DNA of 37,484 nucleotides, taken from positions 1 through 37,484 of the forward strand of contig JAUIDM010000005.1 of NCBI GenBank assembly GCA_030428915.1. The letters are read 5' to 3'. Of this stretch, positions 28,968-37,484 are shown in pieces. The notes beneath the pieces were generated by a model. That model was not told the origin of the DNA. It searched no databases and saw only the letters and a program-made list of their open reading frames with translations. Made by a program: the position numbers and the translations under genes. The first letter of the stretch is position 1; the number at the start of each line of letters is the position of its first letter. Origin of the DNA: Alphaproteobacteria bacterium. Lineage in GTDB: Bacteria; Pseudomonadota; Alphaproteobacteria; Rhodobacterales; Rhodobacteraceae.

Positions 28968-30224
28968 TTGTTCTTCTACCGCCTCCTTGCCCGGATCCTG
29001 TTCTCCGCCTATGCAGTCCGGCTGGCGCTGACCGCCGACCGGGATGTGCGGGCCGAACGCATGGGTCGGACTGCGGCACGGAGCGGAACGGGCCCGCTCC
29101 TCTGGCTCCACGCCGCCTCGAACGGCGAACTGACCTCTGCCCGTGCCGTCATCGACACGCTGCAGGCCCGCGCGCCGGGACTGCGCCTTCTCATCACCAC
29201 CAACAGCGAAACAGCCCGCTCGCTGGCGCGAAGCTGGGGTCTGGATGCCGTTCTCGCCCCTCTCGACCTGCCCGGCTCCGTCCGCCGGTTCCTCGACACC
29301 CAACGACCCGCCGCGCTCGTGGTGGTCGAAAACGAGCTCTGGCCGGAACGCCTTGCCGCCTGCGCCGCGCGGGGCATTCCCGTCTTTGTCATCGGTGCGC
29401 GGATGTCGGTCGGCAGCGCGCGCAACTGGGGCCGGGTGCCGGGCCTCGCCCGCCGGGTCATGGACAGCATCCGCTATCTCTCGGCGCAGGACGTGGCCTC
29501 CGGGGCCCGCTTCCGCGCGCTCGGCCTTCCGCCCGACCGGATCGGCCCCGTCGCCAACCTGAAATCCGCCGTTAAAGCCGCGCAGGCAGAGGCCGCCTTG
29601 CCCTTCCCACGCGCCGCCACCCTTCTCGCCGCCTCAACCCACGAGGGCGAGGAGCAGATCGTGCTCTCTGCCTTCACCCGTGCGCATGCCGAACGTCCCG
29701 ACCTGCGGCTTATCCTCGCCCCCCGCCATCCCCGCCGCCGGGATCAGGTTGAACGGATGATCGCCGCCACCGGCCTGACCTTTGCGACCCGTTCTAAACA
29801 CGAGGTGCCGGGGCCGGAAACGACCATCTACCATGCCGACACGATGGGCGAGATGGACCTCTGGTATGCCGCCGCCGGCCTGTGTTTCGTCGGCGGCTCG
29901 CTTGTCGACCATGGCGGCCACACTCCTTTCGAGCCTGCAACCCATGGTTCAGCGATCCTGCACGGCCCCCACACCGCGAATTCCGCCCCCGCCTATGACG
30001 CGTTGCGCGCGGCCGGGGCGTCGGTGGAGGTCGCAAGCGCGGATGATCTCGCCGCTGCCATCCTTCGCCTTGCCGAGCCTCGATTGCAGGCTGATCTTGC
30101 AAGGGCGGCCACCGACGCGCTGGCTGGGCTCACCGACACTGCCGGGCTTGCACCATTCTACGCATCCCTGTCCGGCGCGATCGGCCTGCCCGCCCTTGCC
30201 GATGCCGCTCAGGACAGGGAGTGA
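28968..30224 (+). CDS. waaA: 3-deoxy-D-manno-octulosonic acid (Kdo) transferase
   Basis: LLWLHAASNGELTSARAVIDTL, LITTNSETARSLA, VVVENELWPERLAACAARGIPVFVIGARMS, FVGGSLVDHGGHTPFEPATHGSAILHGPHTAN; start uncertain (TTG 28968 proposed). Confidence 0.88.
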   Translation: MFFYRLLARILFSAYAVRLALTADRDVRAERMGRTAARSGTGPLLWLHAASNGELTSARAVIDTLQARAPGLRLLITTNSETARSLARSWGLDAVLAPLDLPGSVRRFLDTQRPAALVVVENELWPERLAACAARGIPVFVIGARMSVGSARNWGRVPGLARRVMDSIRYLSAQDVASGARFRALGLPPDRIGPVANLKSAVKAAQAEAALPFPRAATLLAASTHEGEEQIVLSAFTRAHAERPDLRLILAPRHPRRRDQVERMIAATGLTFATRSKHEVPGPETTIYHADTMGEMDLWYAAAGLCFVGGSLVDHGGHTPFEPATHGSAILHGPHTANSAPAYDALRAAGASVEVASADDLAAAILRLAEPRLQADLARAATDALAGLTDTAGLAPFYASLSGAIGLPALADAAQDRE

Positions 30225-30344
30225 AACTGGCGTTCGGCCATGGCCCGTGCTAGAGTTGACCCAGTTCCCTCGGCAGAACGGGAACGGGAATGTGTGGCAG
30301 GTTTCAGCAAGGGGACCGAGGCGCAAACGTGCCTTGGGCGGTTC

Positions 30345-30821
30345 ATGAAAAAACTTGATAACAAGACCGATGCCTCGGGCGAGGCCGCGACCCAGTTCGC
30401 AGCCCTTTGCTATAAGGTGACAAAGAAGCAGGGAACCCGGATCCTTCTGATCACCAGCCGCGACACGGGTCGCTGGGTCATCCCCAAAGGCTGGCCGATG
30501 AAAGGCAAGTCGGACGCCGAAGCCGCCGAAATCGAGGCCTTCGAGGAAGCTGGCGCCAATGGATACCTCTGCCCCGACTGTGCGGGGATATTTACCTATG
30601 ACAAGGTGATGGACGACGGATCGAAGCAACCCGTCGTCGTCACGGTCTTCCCGATGGAGGTGAAGAAACTCGTGTCGAAATTCCCCGAACGGGGCCAGCG
30701 GAAGCGCAAGTGGTTTTCCCCTCGAAAGGCGGCCGCACAGGTCGATGAACCTGAACTGCACGATATTCTGGCCGGATTCGACCCCGCGAAACTGGACTGC
30801 CCGCGCCCCGGAAAAGCTTGA
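30345..30821 (+). CDS. NUDIX hydrolase
   Basis: LLITSRDTGRWVIPKGWPMKGKSDAEAAEIEAFEEAGANG, Nudix box (degenerate). Confidence 0.85.
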   Translation: MKKLDNKTDASGEAATQFAALCYKVTKKQGTRILLITSRDTGRWVIPKGWPMKGKSDAEAAEIEAFEEAGANGYLCPDCAGIFTYDKVMDDGSKQPVVVTVFPMEVKKLVSKFPERGQRKRKWFSPRKAAAQVDEPELHDILAGFDPAKLDCPRPGKA

Positions 30822-30871
30822 TTTTTCCTGCAAGCTGACCACATAGAGCGATGATTGCGTAGGGTGAACCG

Positions 30872-31303
30872 ATGATCCGCTACACGCTCAGTTGCGCCGA
30901 CGGGCATGGCTTTGAAAGCTGGTTCCAGTCGGCGGAGGCTTTCGACCGGCTGCTTGCGGCCGGCCATGTGGCCTGCGCGGTCTGCGGGTCGGAAAAGGTG
31001 ACGAAGAAGCTGATGGCGCCCTCTGTCCGGCCGGCGCGCAAGGCCGCGACGCAAGAGGCGCCGACGCTGTCGAAACCCGCCAACAAGATGGAAGAGGCCT
31101 TCGCCCAGATGCGCCGCCAGATCGAAGCGAATTCCGACTATGTCGGGCTGAACTTCGCTGCAGAGGCCCGCGCGATGCATGAGGGCGAGGCGCCGGAACG
31201 GTCCATCTATGGTGAGGCAAAGATCGAAGAGGCAAAACGCCTCATCGAGGACGGCATCCCGGTCGCCCCCCTGCCCTTCCTGCCCGCGCGAAAGGCGAAT
31301 TGA
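30872..31303 (+). CDS. DUF1178 family protein
   Basis: MIRYTLSCADGHGFESWFQSAEAFDRLLAAGHVACAVCGSEKVTKKLMAPSV. Confidence 0.9.
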   Translation: MIRYTLSCADGHGFESWFQSAEAFDRLLAAGHVACAVCGSEKVTKKLMAPSVRPARKAATQEAPTLSKPANKMEEAFAQMRRQIEANSDYVGLNFAAEARAMHEGEAPERSIYGEAKIEEAKRLIEDGIPVAPLPFLPARKAN

Positions 31304-31365
31304 CAGGGATGGGGCCGCCAGTCCCTCGTGCCGATAAGATTTTCGGACAGAAGAGGAAGGCGACA

Positions 31366-32007
31366 ATGCGTATTCTCATCACCGGCGCGAACCGGGGGAT
31401 CGGAAGGGCGCTTTTCGACAGCTGTGGCGCGCGAGGCGACGCGGTCACGGGCACGGCGCGCAATGACGATGTCTTCCTGCCGCTCGATGTCACCGATCCC
31501 GCTTCCGTGCGTGCGATGGCCGACGGGTTCGGAACCGGGCCGCTCGACCTTCTCATCTGCAATGCCGGGATCTATCTCGACAAGGGCCAGACCCTGCCAT
31601 CGGGTTATCCGCCGGATATGTGGGCTGCAACTTTTGCCGCCAACGTCACCGGGGTGTTCCTGACCGTGCAGGCGCTGCTGCCCAACCTGCGCGCCGCCAA
31701 GGGGAAAATCGCAATCATCTCCTCAATCATGGCGTCCGACGCGCGCGCACCCGGCGGCAGCTACATCTACCGCGCCTCCAAGGCCGCCGCCCTAAACCTC
31801 GGTCGCAATCTGGCGATGGACCTGAAACCCGACGGCATCGCCGTGGGTATCTACCATCCGGGCTGGGTGCGCACGGACATGGGCGGTTCGGGTGCCGATA
31901 TCGACGTGGAGACCTCTGCCACCGGCCTGATGTCCCGCTTCGAGGCGCTCAGCCTCGCCACCACGGGCTGTTTTGAGGATTACGCGGGCCGCGCAATTCC
32001 TTTCTGA
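31366..32007 (+). CDS. SDR family oxidoreductase
   Basis: MRILITGANRGIGRAL, LLICNAGIY, YRASKAAALNLGRNL. Confidence 0.9.
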   Translation: MRILITGANRGIGRALFDSCGARGDAVTGTARNDDVFLPLDVTDPASVRAMADGFGTGPLDLLICNAGIYLDKGQTLPSGYPPDMWAATFAANVTGVFLTVQALLPNLRAAKGKIAIISSIMASDARAPGGSYIYRASKAAALNLGRNLAMDLKPDGIAVGIYHPGWVRTDMGGSGADIDVETSATGLMSRFEALSLATTGCFEDYAGRAIPF

Positions 32008-32089
32008 TGCTTGCGCGCCCCCTTGCCCTCGCCCCCCACCCCGCATAAGAAGCGCCGGACTTTGACTCGGGCGCGACAGGGGGGCCGGA

Positions 32090-33346
32090 ATGCCGCTTCT
32101 CGTGATGAAATTCGGCGGCACCTCTGTGGCCGATCTCGACCGCATCGCAAATGCCGCCGAAAAGGTCAAACGCGAGGTTGAGCGCGGTTATGACGTCATC
32201 GTCATCGTCTCGGCCATGTCGGGCAAAACCAATGAACTTGTGGGCTGGGTCGAGGAAACCTCACATCTCTACGACGCGCGCGAATACGACGCCGTGGTGG
32301 CAAGCGGTGAAAACGTGACAGCCGGCCTCATGGCGCTGCGCCTGCAGGAAATGGGCGTGCCCGCGCGCAGCTGGCAGGGCTGGCAGGTGCCGATCCAGAC
32401 GACCTCGGCCCATTCGGCCGCGCGCTTCGTCGACATCCCGCGCGAGAATATCGACGCAAAGTTCGCCGAGGGCTTCAAGGTCGCCGTCGTCGCGGGCTTT
32501 CAGGGCGTCTCGGAAGAGGGCCGCATCACCACGCTAGGCCGGGGCGGCTCGGACACCACCGCCGTTGCCTTCGCCGCCGCCTTCGGGGCGGAGCGCTGCG
32601 ACATCTATACTGATGTGGACGGGGTCTATACGACCGATCCCCGCATCACCTCGAAGGCGCGCAAGCTCGAGAAGATCGCCTTCGAGGAAATGCTGGAACT
32701 GGCCTCGCTCGGCGCCAAGGTCCTGCAAACCCGCTCGGTCGAACTCGCCATGCGCTATCATGTGCGCCTGCGCGTGCTGTCGAGCTTCGAGGATACCGAC
32801 GACAACTCCGGAACCCTGGTCTGCGACGAGGAGGATATTGTGGAATCGAAAGCCGTCTCTGGCGTGGCCTACAGCCGCGACGAAGCCAAGCTCACCCTTG
32901 TCACGGTCGAGGACCGCCCCGGCATCGCCGCCGCGATCTTCGGCCCGCTGGCCGAGGCCGGGATCAATGTGGACATGATCGTCCAGAACATCTCGGAAAA
33001 GAACTACGAAGGCCATACGGTCGCCGTCACCGACATGACCTTCTCCTGCCCGACCAATCAGGTCGCCCGCGCCAAGAAGGCGATGGAGGATGCCCGCGCG
33101 GCCGGATCGATCAACTACGACGACCTGATCGTCGATACCGAGGTCGCCAAGGTCTCCGTCGTCGGCATCGGCATGCGCTCGCAATCAGGCGTCGCCTCGA
33201 AGATGTTCAAGGCGCTCGCGGCCGAGAACATCAACATCAAGGTCATCGCCACGTCCGAGATCAAGGTTTCGGTACTGATCGACCGGAAATACATGGAACT
33301 CGCGGTTCAGGCGCTGCACGACGCGTTCGAACTGGAAAAGGCCTGA
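32090..33346 (+). CDS. lysC: aspartate kinase
   Basis: VMKFGGTSVADLDRI, TTLGRGGSDTTAVAFAAAF, YTDVDGVYTTDPRI, ACT domains. Confidence 0.96.
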   Translation: MPLLVMKFGGTSVADLDRIANAAEKVKREVERGYDVIVIVSAMSGKTNELVGWVEETSHLYDAREYDAVVASGENVTAGLMALRLQEMGVPARSWQGWQVPIQTTSAHSAARFVDIPRENIDAKFAEGFKVAVVAGFQGVSEEGRITTLGRGGSDTTAVAFAAAFGAERCDIYTDVDGVYTTDPRITSKARKLEKIAFEEMLELASLGAKVLQTRSVELAMRYHVRLRVLSSFEDTDDNSGTLVCDEEDIVESKAVSGVAYSRDEAKLTLVTVEDRPGIAAAIFGPLAEAGINVDMIVQNISEKNYEGHTVAVTDMTFSCPTNQVARAKKAMEDARAAGSINYDDLIVDTEVAKVSVVGIGMRSQSGVASKMFKALAAENINIKVIATSEIKVSVLIDRKYMELAVQALHDAFELEKA

Positions 33347-33348
33347 CG

Positions 33349-33377
33349 GGTCGCGATGCGGCCGTCGCATTGCGACC
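33349..33377 (+). terminator. Hairpin immediately after the lysC stop
   Basis: GGTCGCGATGCG-GCCGT-CGCATTGCGACC, 12-bp stem including one G.U; no obvious U-tract. Confidence 0.6.
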
Positions 33378-33443
33378 GCAGGCGGCCATCATCCAATGCC
33401 GTGGCAAAGCTCCGCCCTCTACCATTCTGATGCATAGGGGGCC

Positions 33444-34451
33444 TTGATCTCGGGTGATCGCGGCGTGGCAAGAAACCGTTACTACTCAGGTCCGATAAGC
33501 GATCATTTCGATGGCATGCGTTTCCATTCACGCGGCCAGCCCTCCACCGACAAGTCCTTTCGCGACCTGCTCAGGTGGCATCGGGAGGGGGGCAAGGCAC
33601 GCTGGCCGAGCCAGGTCGCGGTGACGCCGACAATCCCGCCGGAGCGCAGCGACGAGGCGATGATCACGATGGTGGGCCATGCCTCCATGCTGATTCAGGT
33701 GGCCGGGCTCAACCTGCTGACCGACCCGGTCTGGTCCGACCGTGCGAGCCCCTTTCGCTTTGCCGGCCCGCGCCGTGTCACGGCACCGGGCATTGATTTC
33801 GACCGCCTGCCGCCCATCGACGCCGTGCTGATCAGCCACAACCATTACGACCACCTCGACACCGCGACCCTGCGGCGGCTGCAATCTCGTCACCATCCGC
33901 TGATGGTGATGCCACTGGGCAACGATGCCACGGTCCGCCGGGCGGTGCGTGCAGCGCAGATACGGACGGGGGACTGGCATGACCGGATCGCCCTGACGCC
34001 AAGTGTGTCTGTCACGCTTACTCCTGCCAACCACTGGTCCGCACGCGGTATTGGCGACCGGCGCATGGCACTTTGGAGCGGGTTCTGGATCGAAAGCCCC
34101 CGCGCGCGCATCTGGTTCGCTGGCGACACCGGTTACGGCGACGGCGCGACCTTTCGTGAGATCCGGAACCGCCACGGCTCGCCCGAAATCGCTCTGATTC
34201 CGATTGGCGCCTACGAACCCCGGTGGTTCATGTCTGCCCAGCACGTCACCCCGGACGAGGCCGTAAGGATCTTCACCGATATCGGCGCAGATCAGGCACT
34301 GGGATATCACTGGGGCACGTTCCAGCTGACAAACGAACCTCGGGAGGAACCGCCCGAACTGCTTCATGACAGCTTGCGCGCTGCCGATATCGACACCGCT
34401 CGTTTCATTCCGCTCGCCCCGGGCCAGGTCTATTCCGCCCGGCAGTCCTGA
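33444..34451 (+). CDS. MBL-fold metallo-hydrolase (NAPE-PLD-like)
   Basis: YYSGPISDHFDGMRF, VGHASMLIQVAGLNLLTDPVWSDRASPF, LISHNHYDHLD, FAGDTGYGDGATFREI; start TTG 33444 or GTG 33465. Confidence 0.9.
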   Translation: MISGDRGVARNRYYSGPISDHFDGMRFHSRGQPSTDKSFRDLLRWHREGGKARWPSQVAVTPTIPPERSDEAMITMVGHASMLIQVAGLNLLTDPVWSDRASPFRFAGPRRVTAPGIDFDRLPPIDAVLISHNHYDHLDTATLRRLQSRHHPLMVMPLGNDATVRRAVRAAQIRTGDWHDRIALTPSVSVTLTPANHWSARGIGDRRMALWSGFWIESPRARIWFAGDTGYGDGATFREIRNRHGSPEIALIPIGAYEPRWFMSAQHVTPDEAVRIFTDIGADQALGYHWGTFQLTNEPREEPPELLHDSLRAADIDTARFIPLAPGQVYSARQS

Positions 34452-34587
34452 GAGAGGGAGGCAAGGATTGCGGCAGGTGTTATCACAGAAGTCCGGTACG
34501 ATCTGAACCTTGCCCGATATCCGGGCGCTGCGGCGTAGCTTGCAGGCACTGAACCTGCTTCGAAGACAACCCAACGGCCCTGACCGC

Positions 34588-34618
34588 GTGATTCCGGTTT
34601 CCTTTCCGGACGCATCAC
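34588..34618 (+). other. Hairpin upstream of ptsP
   Basis: GTGAT-TCCGG-TTTCCTTT-CCGGA-(CGC)-ATCAC. Confidence 0.35.
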
Positions 34619-34653
34619 CCCTATAGAGAGCATGAGGAAAGTCGGGACGGGCG

Positions 34654-36900
34654 ATGCCAGAACGCACGGAAAGCGAAAGCCGCAAGCTGCTCCGGCGCCT
34701 GCGCGACACCCTTGCCGAGCCCGGAGCCGGGCAGGAACGGCTGGACCGCATCACCCATCTGATCGCCGACTCGATGCGGTCGGAAGTCTGCTCCATCTAC
34801 CTTTTCCGCGACGACGAAACGCTCGAACTGTGTGCGACCGAGGGCCTGAACCCGGAATCCGTCCACAAGACGCGCATGCGGCTGGGCGAGGGCCTTGTCG
34901 GCCGCGTCGCCAAGATGTCGAGCCCGATCAACACCGCCAACGCCCCGGCTGAAAAGGGTTTCCGTTACATGCCGGAAACGGGCGAGGAGATCTTTTCCTC
35001 CTTCCTCGGCGTGCCGATCCAGCGGCTGGGCGAGAAACTCGGTGTGCTCGTCGTGCAGTCGAAAGAGGCCCGCGCCTTTTCCGATGACGAGGTCTACGCG
35101 CTTGAAGTTGTCGCCATGGTCGTGGCCGAAATGACCGAACTTGGTGCCTTCGTCGGAGAGGGCGAGGCGTTGTCGGCCTTGCACCAGCAGCCGGTGATGT
35201 TCCGGGGCGGCACCGGTCAGGAAGGTGCGGCCGAGGGTCATGTCTGGCTTCACGAGCCGCGCGTCGTCATCACCAATCCGGTGGCCGACGACCCGGCCGT
35301 GGAACTGGAACGCCTGAAGCAGGCCGTCGATACGCTGCGCATCTCGGTCGATGCGATGCTGACCATGACCGACGGGCAGGACACGGAACAAAGCCAGGTC
35401 CTGGAAGCCTACCGGATGTTTGCCAATTCGCGCGGCTGGATGCGGCGGATGGAAGAGGACATCGCGGCGGGCCTCTCGGCCGAGGCCGCGGTGGAAAAGG
35501 AGCAATCCGCCGCCCGCGCGCGGCTGGAAACCGTGCCCGATCCCTATCTGCGCGACCGTCTCCACGATCTTGACGACCTCTCCAACCGGTTGTTGCGCAT
35601 CCTGACAGGGCAAGGCGCCGATACCGGGGCCGAGATGCCGGCGGATCCGATCCTCGTCGCCCGCAATATCGGCCCGGCAGAGCTTCTGGACTATGGCCGA
35701 CGCCTGAAGGGCATCGTGCTGGAGGAAGGGGCAGTCGGCTCGCATGCCGCCATCGTCGCCCGCGCGCTGGCCATTCCGCTCGTGATCCACGCAGAGCGCA
35801 TCATCACCGAGGCATTGAACGGCGACCCGATCCTGGTCGACGGCGATCAGGGCATTGTGCATCTCAGGCCCGAGGAAACCGTGGCCGCCGCCTTCCGCGA
35901 TAAGATCGCGATGCAGGCTCAGGCCCAGACACGCTATGCCTCGCTCCGCGACAAGCCCGCGACCGCGAAATGCGGTACGACGATCGCGCTCCAGATGAAT
36001 GCCGGCCTTATGGCCGACCTGCCCTCGCTTGCCGGGTCAGGGGCCGAGGGCGTGGGACTTTTCCGAACCGAATTGCAGTTCCTCATCCGCAACCATGTGC
36101 CCAAGCGCGCGGAACTGGCCAATATCTATTCCGGCGTGCTCGACGCCGCAAAGGGCAAGCGCGTCGTGTTCCGCACGCTCGACATCGGCTCGGACAAGGT
36201 GCTGCCCTACATGAAGCGGGTCGAGGAACCGAACCCCGCGATGGGCTGGCGCGCGATCCGGGTGGCGCTCGACAAGCCCGGCATCATGCGCATGCAGTTG
36301 CAGGCGCTTTTGCGGGCTTCCGGCGGGCGGCCGCTGGCGGTCATGTTCCCCTTCATCACCGAATTCGAGGAATTCCGAACCGCCCGGCAGATGCTGAAGG
36401 ACGAGGTGGAGCGTGAACGCCGCCTTGGCCACATCCTGCCCGATGCGCTGGAAGTCGGTGCGATGCTCGAAACTCCCTCGCTCGCCTATGCGCCGAAGGA
36501 GTTTTTCGAGATGGCCGATTTCGTGTCGGTCGGCGGCAACGACCTGAAGCAGTTCTTTTTCGCTGCCGACCGCGAGAATGAAACCGTGCGGCGGCGCTAT
36601 GACATGCTCAATGCCAGCTTCCTGCATTTCCTCTGCCAGATCATCGAGCGCTGCGCGGAAACCCGCACCCCGCTGTCGTTCTGCGGCGAGGATGCGGGCC
36701 GCCCGATCGAGGCGCTGACGCTGGCCGCGATCGGGTTCCGCACGCTCTCCATGCGGCCCGCCTCCATAGGCCCGGTCAAACACCTGATCCGCCGCGTGGA
36801 CCTAAAGGAATTGCGCAAGGTGATCGAGGCGGAATGCAAGGCCGGTGTCACCAATATCCGCGCTGGCGTCGTCAACTGGCTCTCGAAACAGGATATCTGA
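34654..36900 (+). CDS. ptsP: phosphoenolpyruvate-protein phosphotransferase PtsP (EI-Ntr, GAF domain)
   Basis: 748 aa; GAF domain RSEVCSIYLFRDDETLELCATEGLNPESV; GSHAAIVARALAIP; GVGLFRTELQFLIRNHVPK; DFVSVGGNDLKQFFFAADREN; LSFCGEDAGRP. Confidence 0.94.
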   Translation: MPERTESESRKLLRRLRDTLAEPGAGQERLDRITHLIADSMRSEVCSIYLFRDDETLELCATEGLNPESVHKTRMRLGEGLVGRVAKMSSPINTANAPAEKGFRYMPETGEEIFSSFLGVPIQRLGEKLGVLVVQSKEARAFSDDEVYALEVVAMVVAEMTELGAFVGEGEALSALHQQPVMFRGGTGQEGAAEGHVWLHEPRVVITNPVADDPAVELERLKQAVDTLRISVDAMLTMTDGQDTEQSQVLEAYRMFANSRGWMRRMEEDIAAGLSAEAAVEKEQSAARARLETVPDPYLRDRLHDLDDLSNRLLRILTGQGADTGAEMPADPILVARNIGPAELLDYGRRLKGIVLEEGAVGSHAAIVARALAIPLVIHAERIITEALNGDPILVDGDQGIVHLRPEETVAAAFRDKIAMQAQAQTRYASLRDKPATAKCGTTIALQMNAGLMADLPSLAGSGAEGVGLFRTELQFLIRNHVPKRAELANIYSGVLDAAKGKRVVFRTLDIGSDKVLPYMKRVEEPNPAMGWRAIRVALDKPGIMRMQLQALLRASGGRPLAVMFPFITEFEEFRTARQMLKDEVERERRLGHILPDALEVGAMLETPSLAYAPKEFFEMADFVSVGGNDLKQFFFAADRENETVRRRYDMLNASFLHFLCQIIERCAETRTPLSFCGEDAGRPIEALTLAAIGFRTLSMRPASIGPVKHLIRRVDLKELRKVIEAECKAGVTNIRAGVVNWLSKQDI

Positions 36901-36904
36901 AGGC

Positions 36905-36944
36905 CGTTTTCCCGGACCGAAGGACGGACCCGGCCCGGGAAACG
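36905..36944 (+). terminator. Hairpin after ptsP
   Basis: CGTTTTCCCGG ... CCGGGAAACG inverted repeat with one bulged T, directly after the ptsP stop. Confidence 0.5.
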
Positions 36945-36955
36945 CTCCGCCGCCG

Positions 36956-37324
36956 TCACGCCGCACGCGGGGCGGCATCGGGCTTGTGAAGGCTGATGAC
37001 CGCGACGACGGCAAGCCCGTTCAGCCAGTAGAAAGCCGCGTCAAGCCCGGCGAACCCGAAGACGAACGGCGCCGCAAGGAAGCTCAGCCCGACGACCAGA
37101 TCGACCGCCATATGCACCCGGTATGGCACGACGCGGATCAGGCCGGTCTGGTGGTCGGTGAAGATCGTCAGGATCAGTGCAGCGATGCCGGTCGCGACCG
37201 AAAGCCAGAGCGCGGCGGGATTACTCTCGCCCAGCACCAGTGCGAAGGGCAGGATGATGAGCAGGGCGGCGACCGGGTAGTCGAGCCAGGAATGGATAGG
37301 CTTGGTGACAAAGCCGATGGGCAT
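36956..37324 (-). CDS. small integral membrane protein (SPW-repeat-like)
   Basis: 122 aa with about 4 hydrophobic helices: HSWLDYPVAALLIILPFALVLG, AALWLSVATGIAALILTIF, HMAVDLVVGLSFLAAPFVFGF, AFYWLNGLAVVAVISL. Confidence 0.65.
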   Translation of the reverse strand: MPIGFVTKPIHSWLDYPVAALLIILPFALVLGESNPAALWLSVATGIAALILTIFTDHQTGLIRVVPYRVHMAVDLVVGLSFLAAPFVFGFAGLDAAFYWLNGLAVVAVISLHKPDAAPRAA

Positions 37325-37484
37325 GGGAATGGTCCTTTCCGTTCAGAACAGGCCCGATTGCCCGTTCGATGACGGAAAGGTATGTCCGGCGCGGCGTTCA
37401 TCCCATTCCGAAAAACCCCGACTTCTTTGCAGATCGTCCGAAGCTTGCCCCGTAATCCCGGCGCACGACTCTGACCGGAGAACA

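Noticed and set aside
27301-29079. 592-aa minus-strand ORF antisense to hutU
   Set aside because: Shadow ORF in high-GC sequence; hutU on the plus strand is unambiguous.
33528-35862. Long minus-strand ORFs (422 and 413 aa) antisense to the MBL hydrolase and ptsP
   Set aside because: No domain signal; antisense to well-supported genes.

Overview
GC-rich bacterial window, most likely alphaproteobacterial and Rhodobacterales-like judging from gene content and protein flavour (inferred, no search run). It is densely coding with mostly ordinary chromosomal genes. In order: a 3' fragment of a GatZ/KbaZ-type gene; two DUF2147 paralogs; gamma-glutamyltransferase; a divergent GST/MarR pair; a membrane dipeptidase; an RTX-Hint protein; an orphan KpsS-like capsule protein; oligoendopeptidase F; an Anbu-type proteasome homologue; a short class II ribonucleotide reductase (RNR) overlapping a DUF1653-like gene; a GST followed by a PAS-GGDEF-EAL protein; a cupredoxin/DUF4142 pair; an AraC regulator; galM and phyH; a complete five-step hut cluster (hutC, D, F, I, H, G, U); a Kdo transferase; NUDIX, DUF1178 and SDR genes; lysC; an MBL-fold hydrolase; ptsP; and a small membrane protein. 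I found no tRNA, rRNA, CRISPR array or transposase. The strongest unexplained signals are non-coding: (i) a phased TTAA array matching the CtrA consensus (TTAA-N7-TTAA-N7-TTAAC, plus a fourth half-site) between the class II RNR and the GST/c-di-GMP operon; (ii) a roughly 77-nt inverted-repeat element exactly filling the gap between the GGDEF-EAL and cupredoxin genes; (iii) a perfect 16-bp palindrome between hutF and hutI, a candidate HutC operator; and (iv) a palindrome in the GST/MarR divergent promoter. Notable gene-level points are the RNR apparently lacking the C-terminal region I expect in this family, an Anbu gene without its usual partners, and phyH-galM placed directly behind hutC. No clearly novel multi-gene system is demonstrable from sequence alone.
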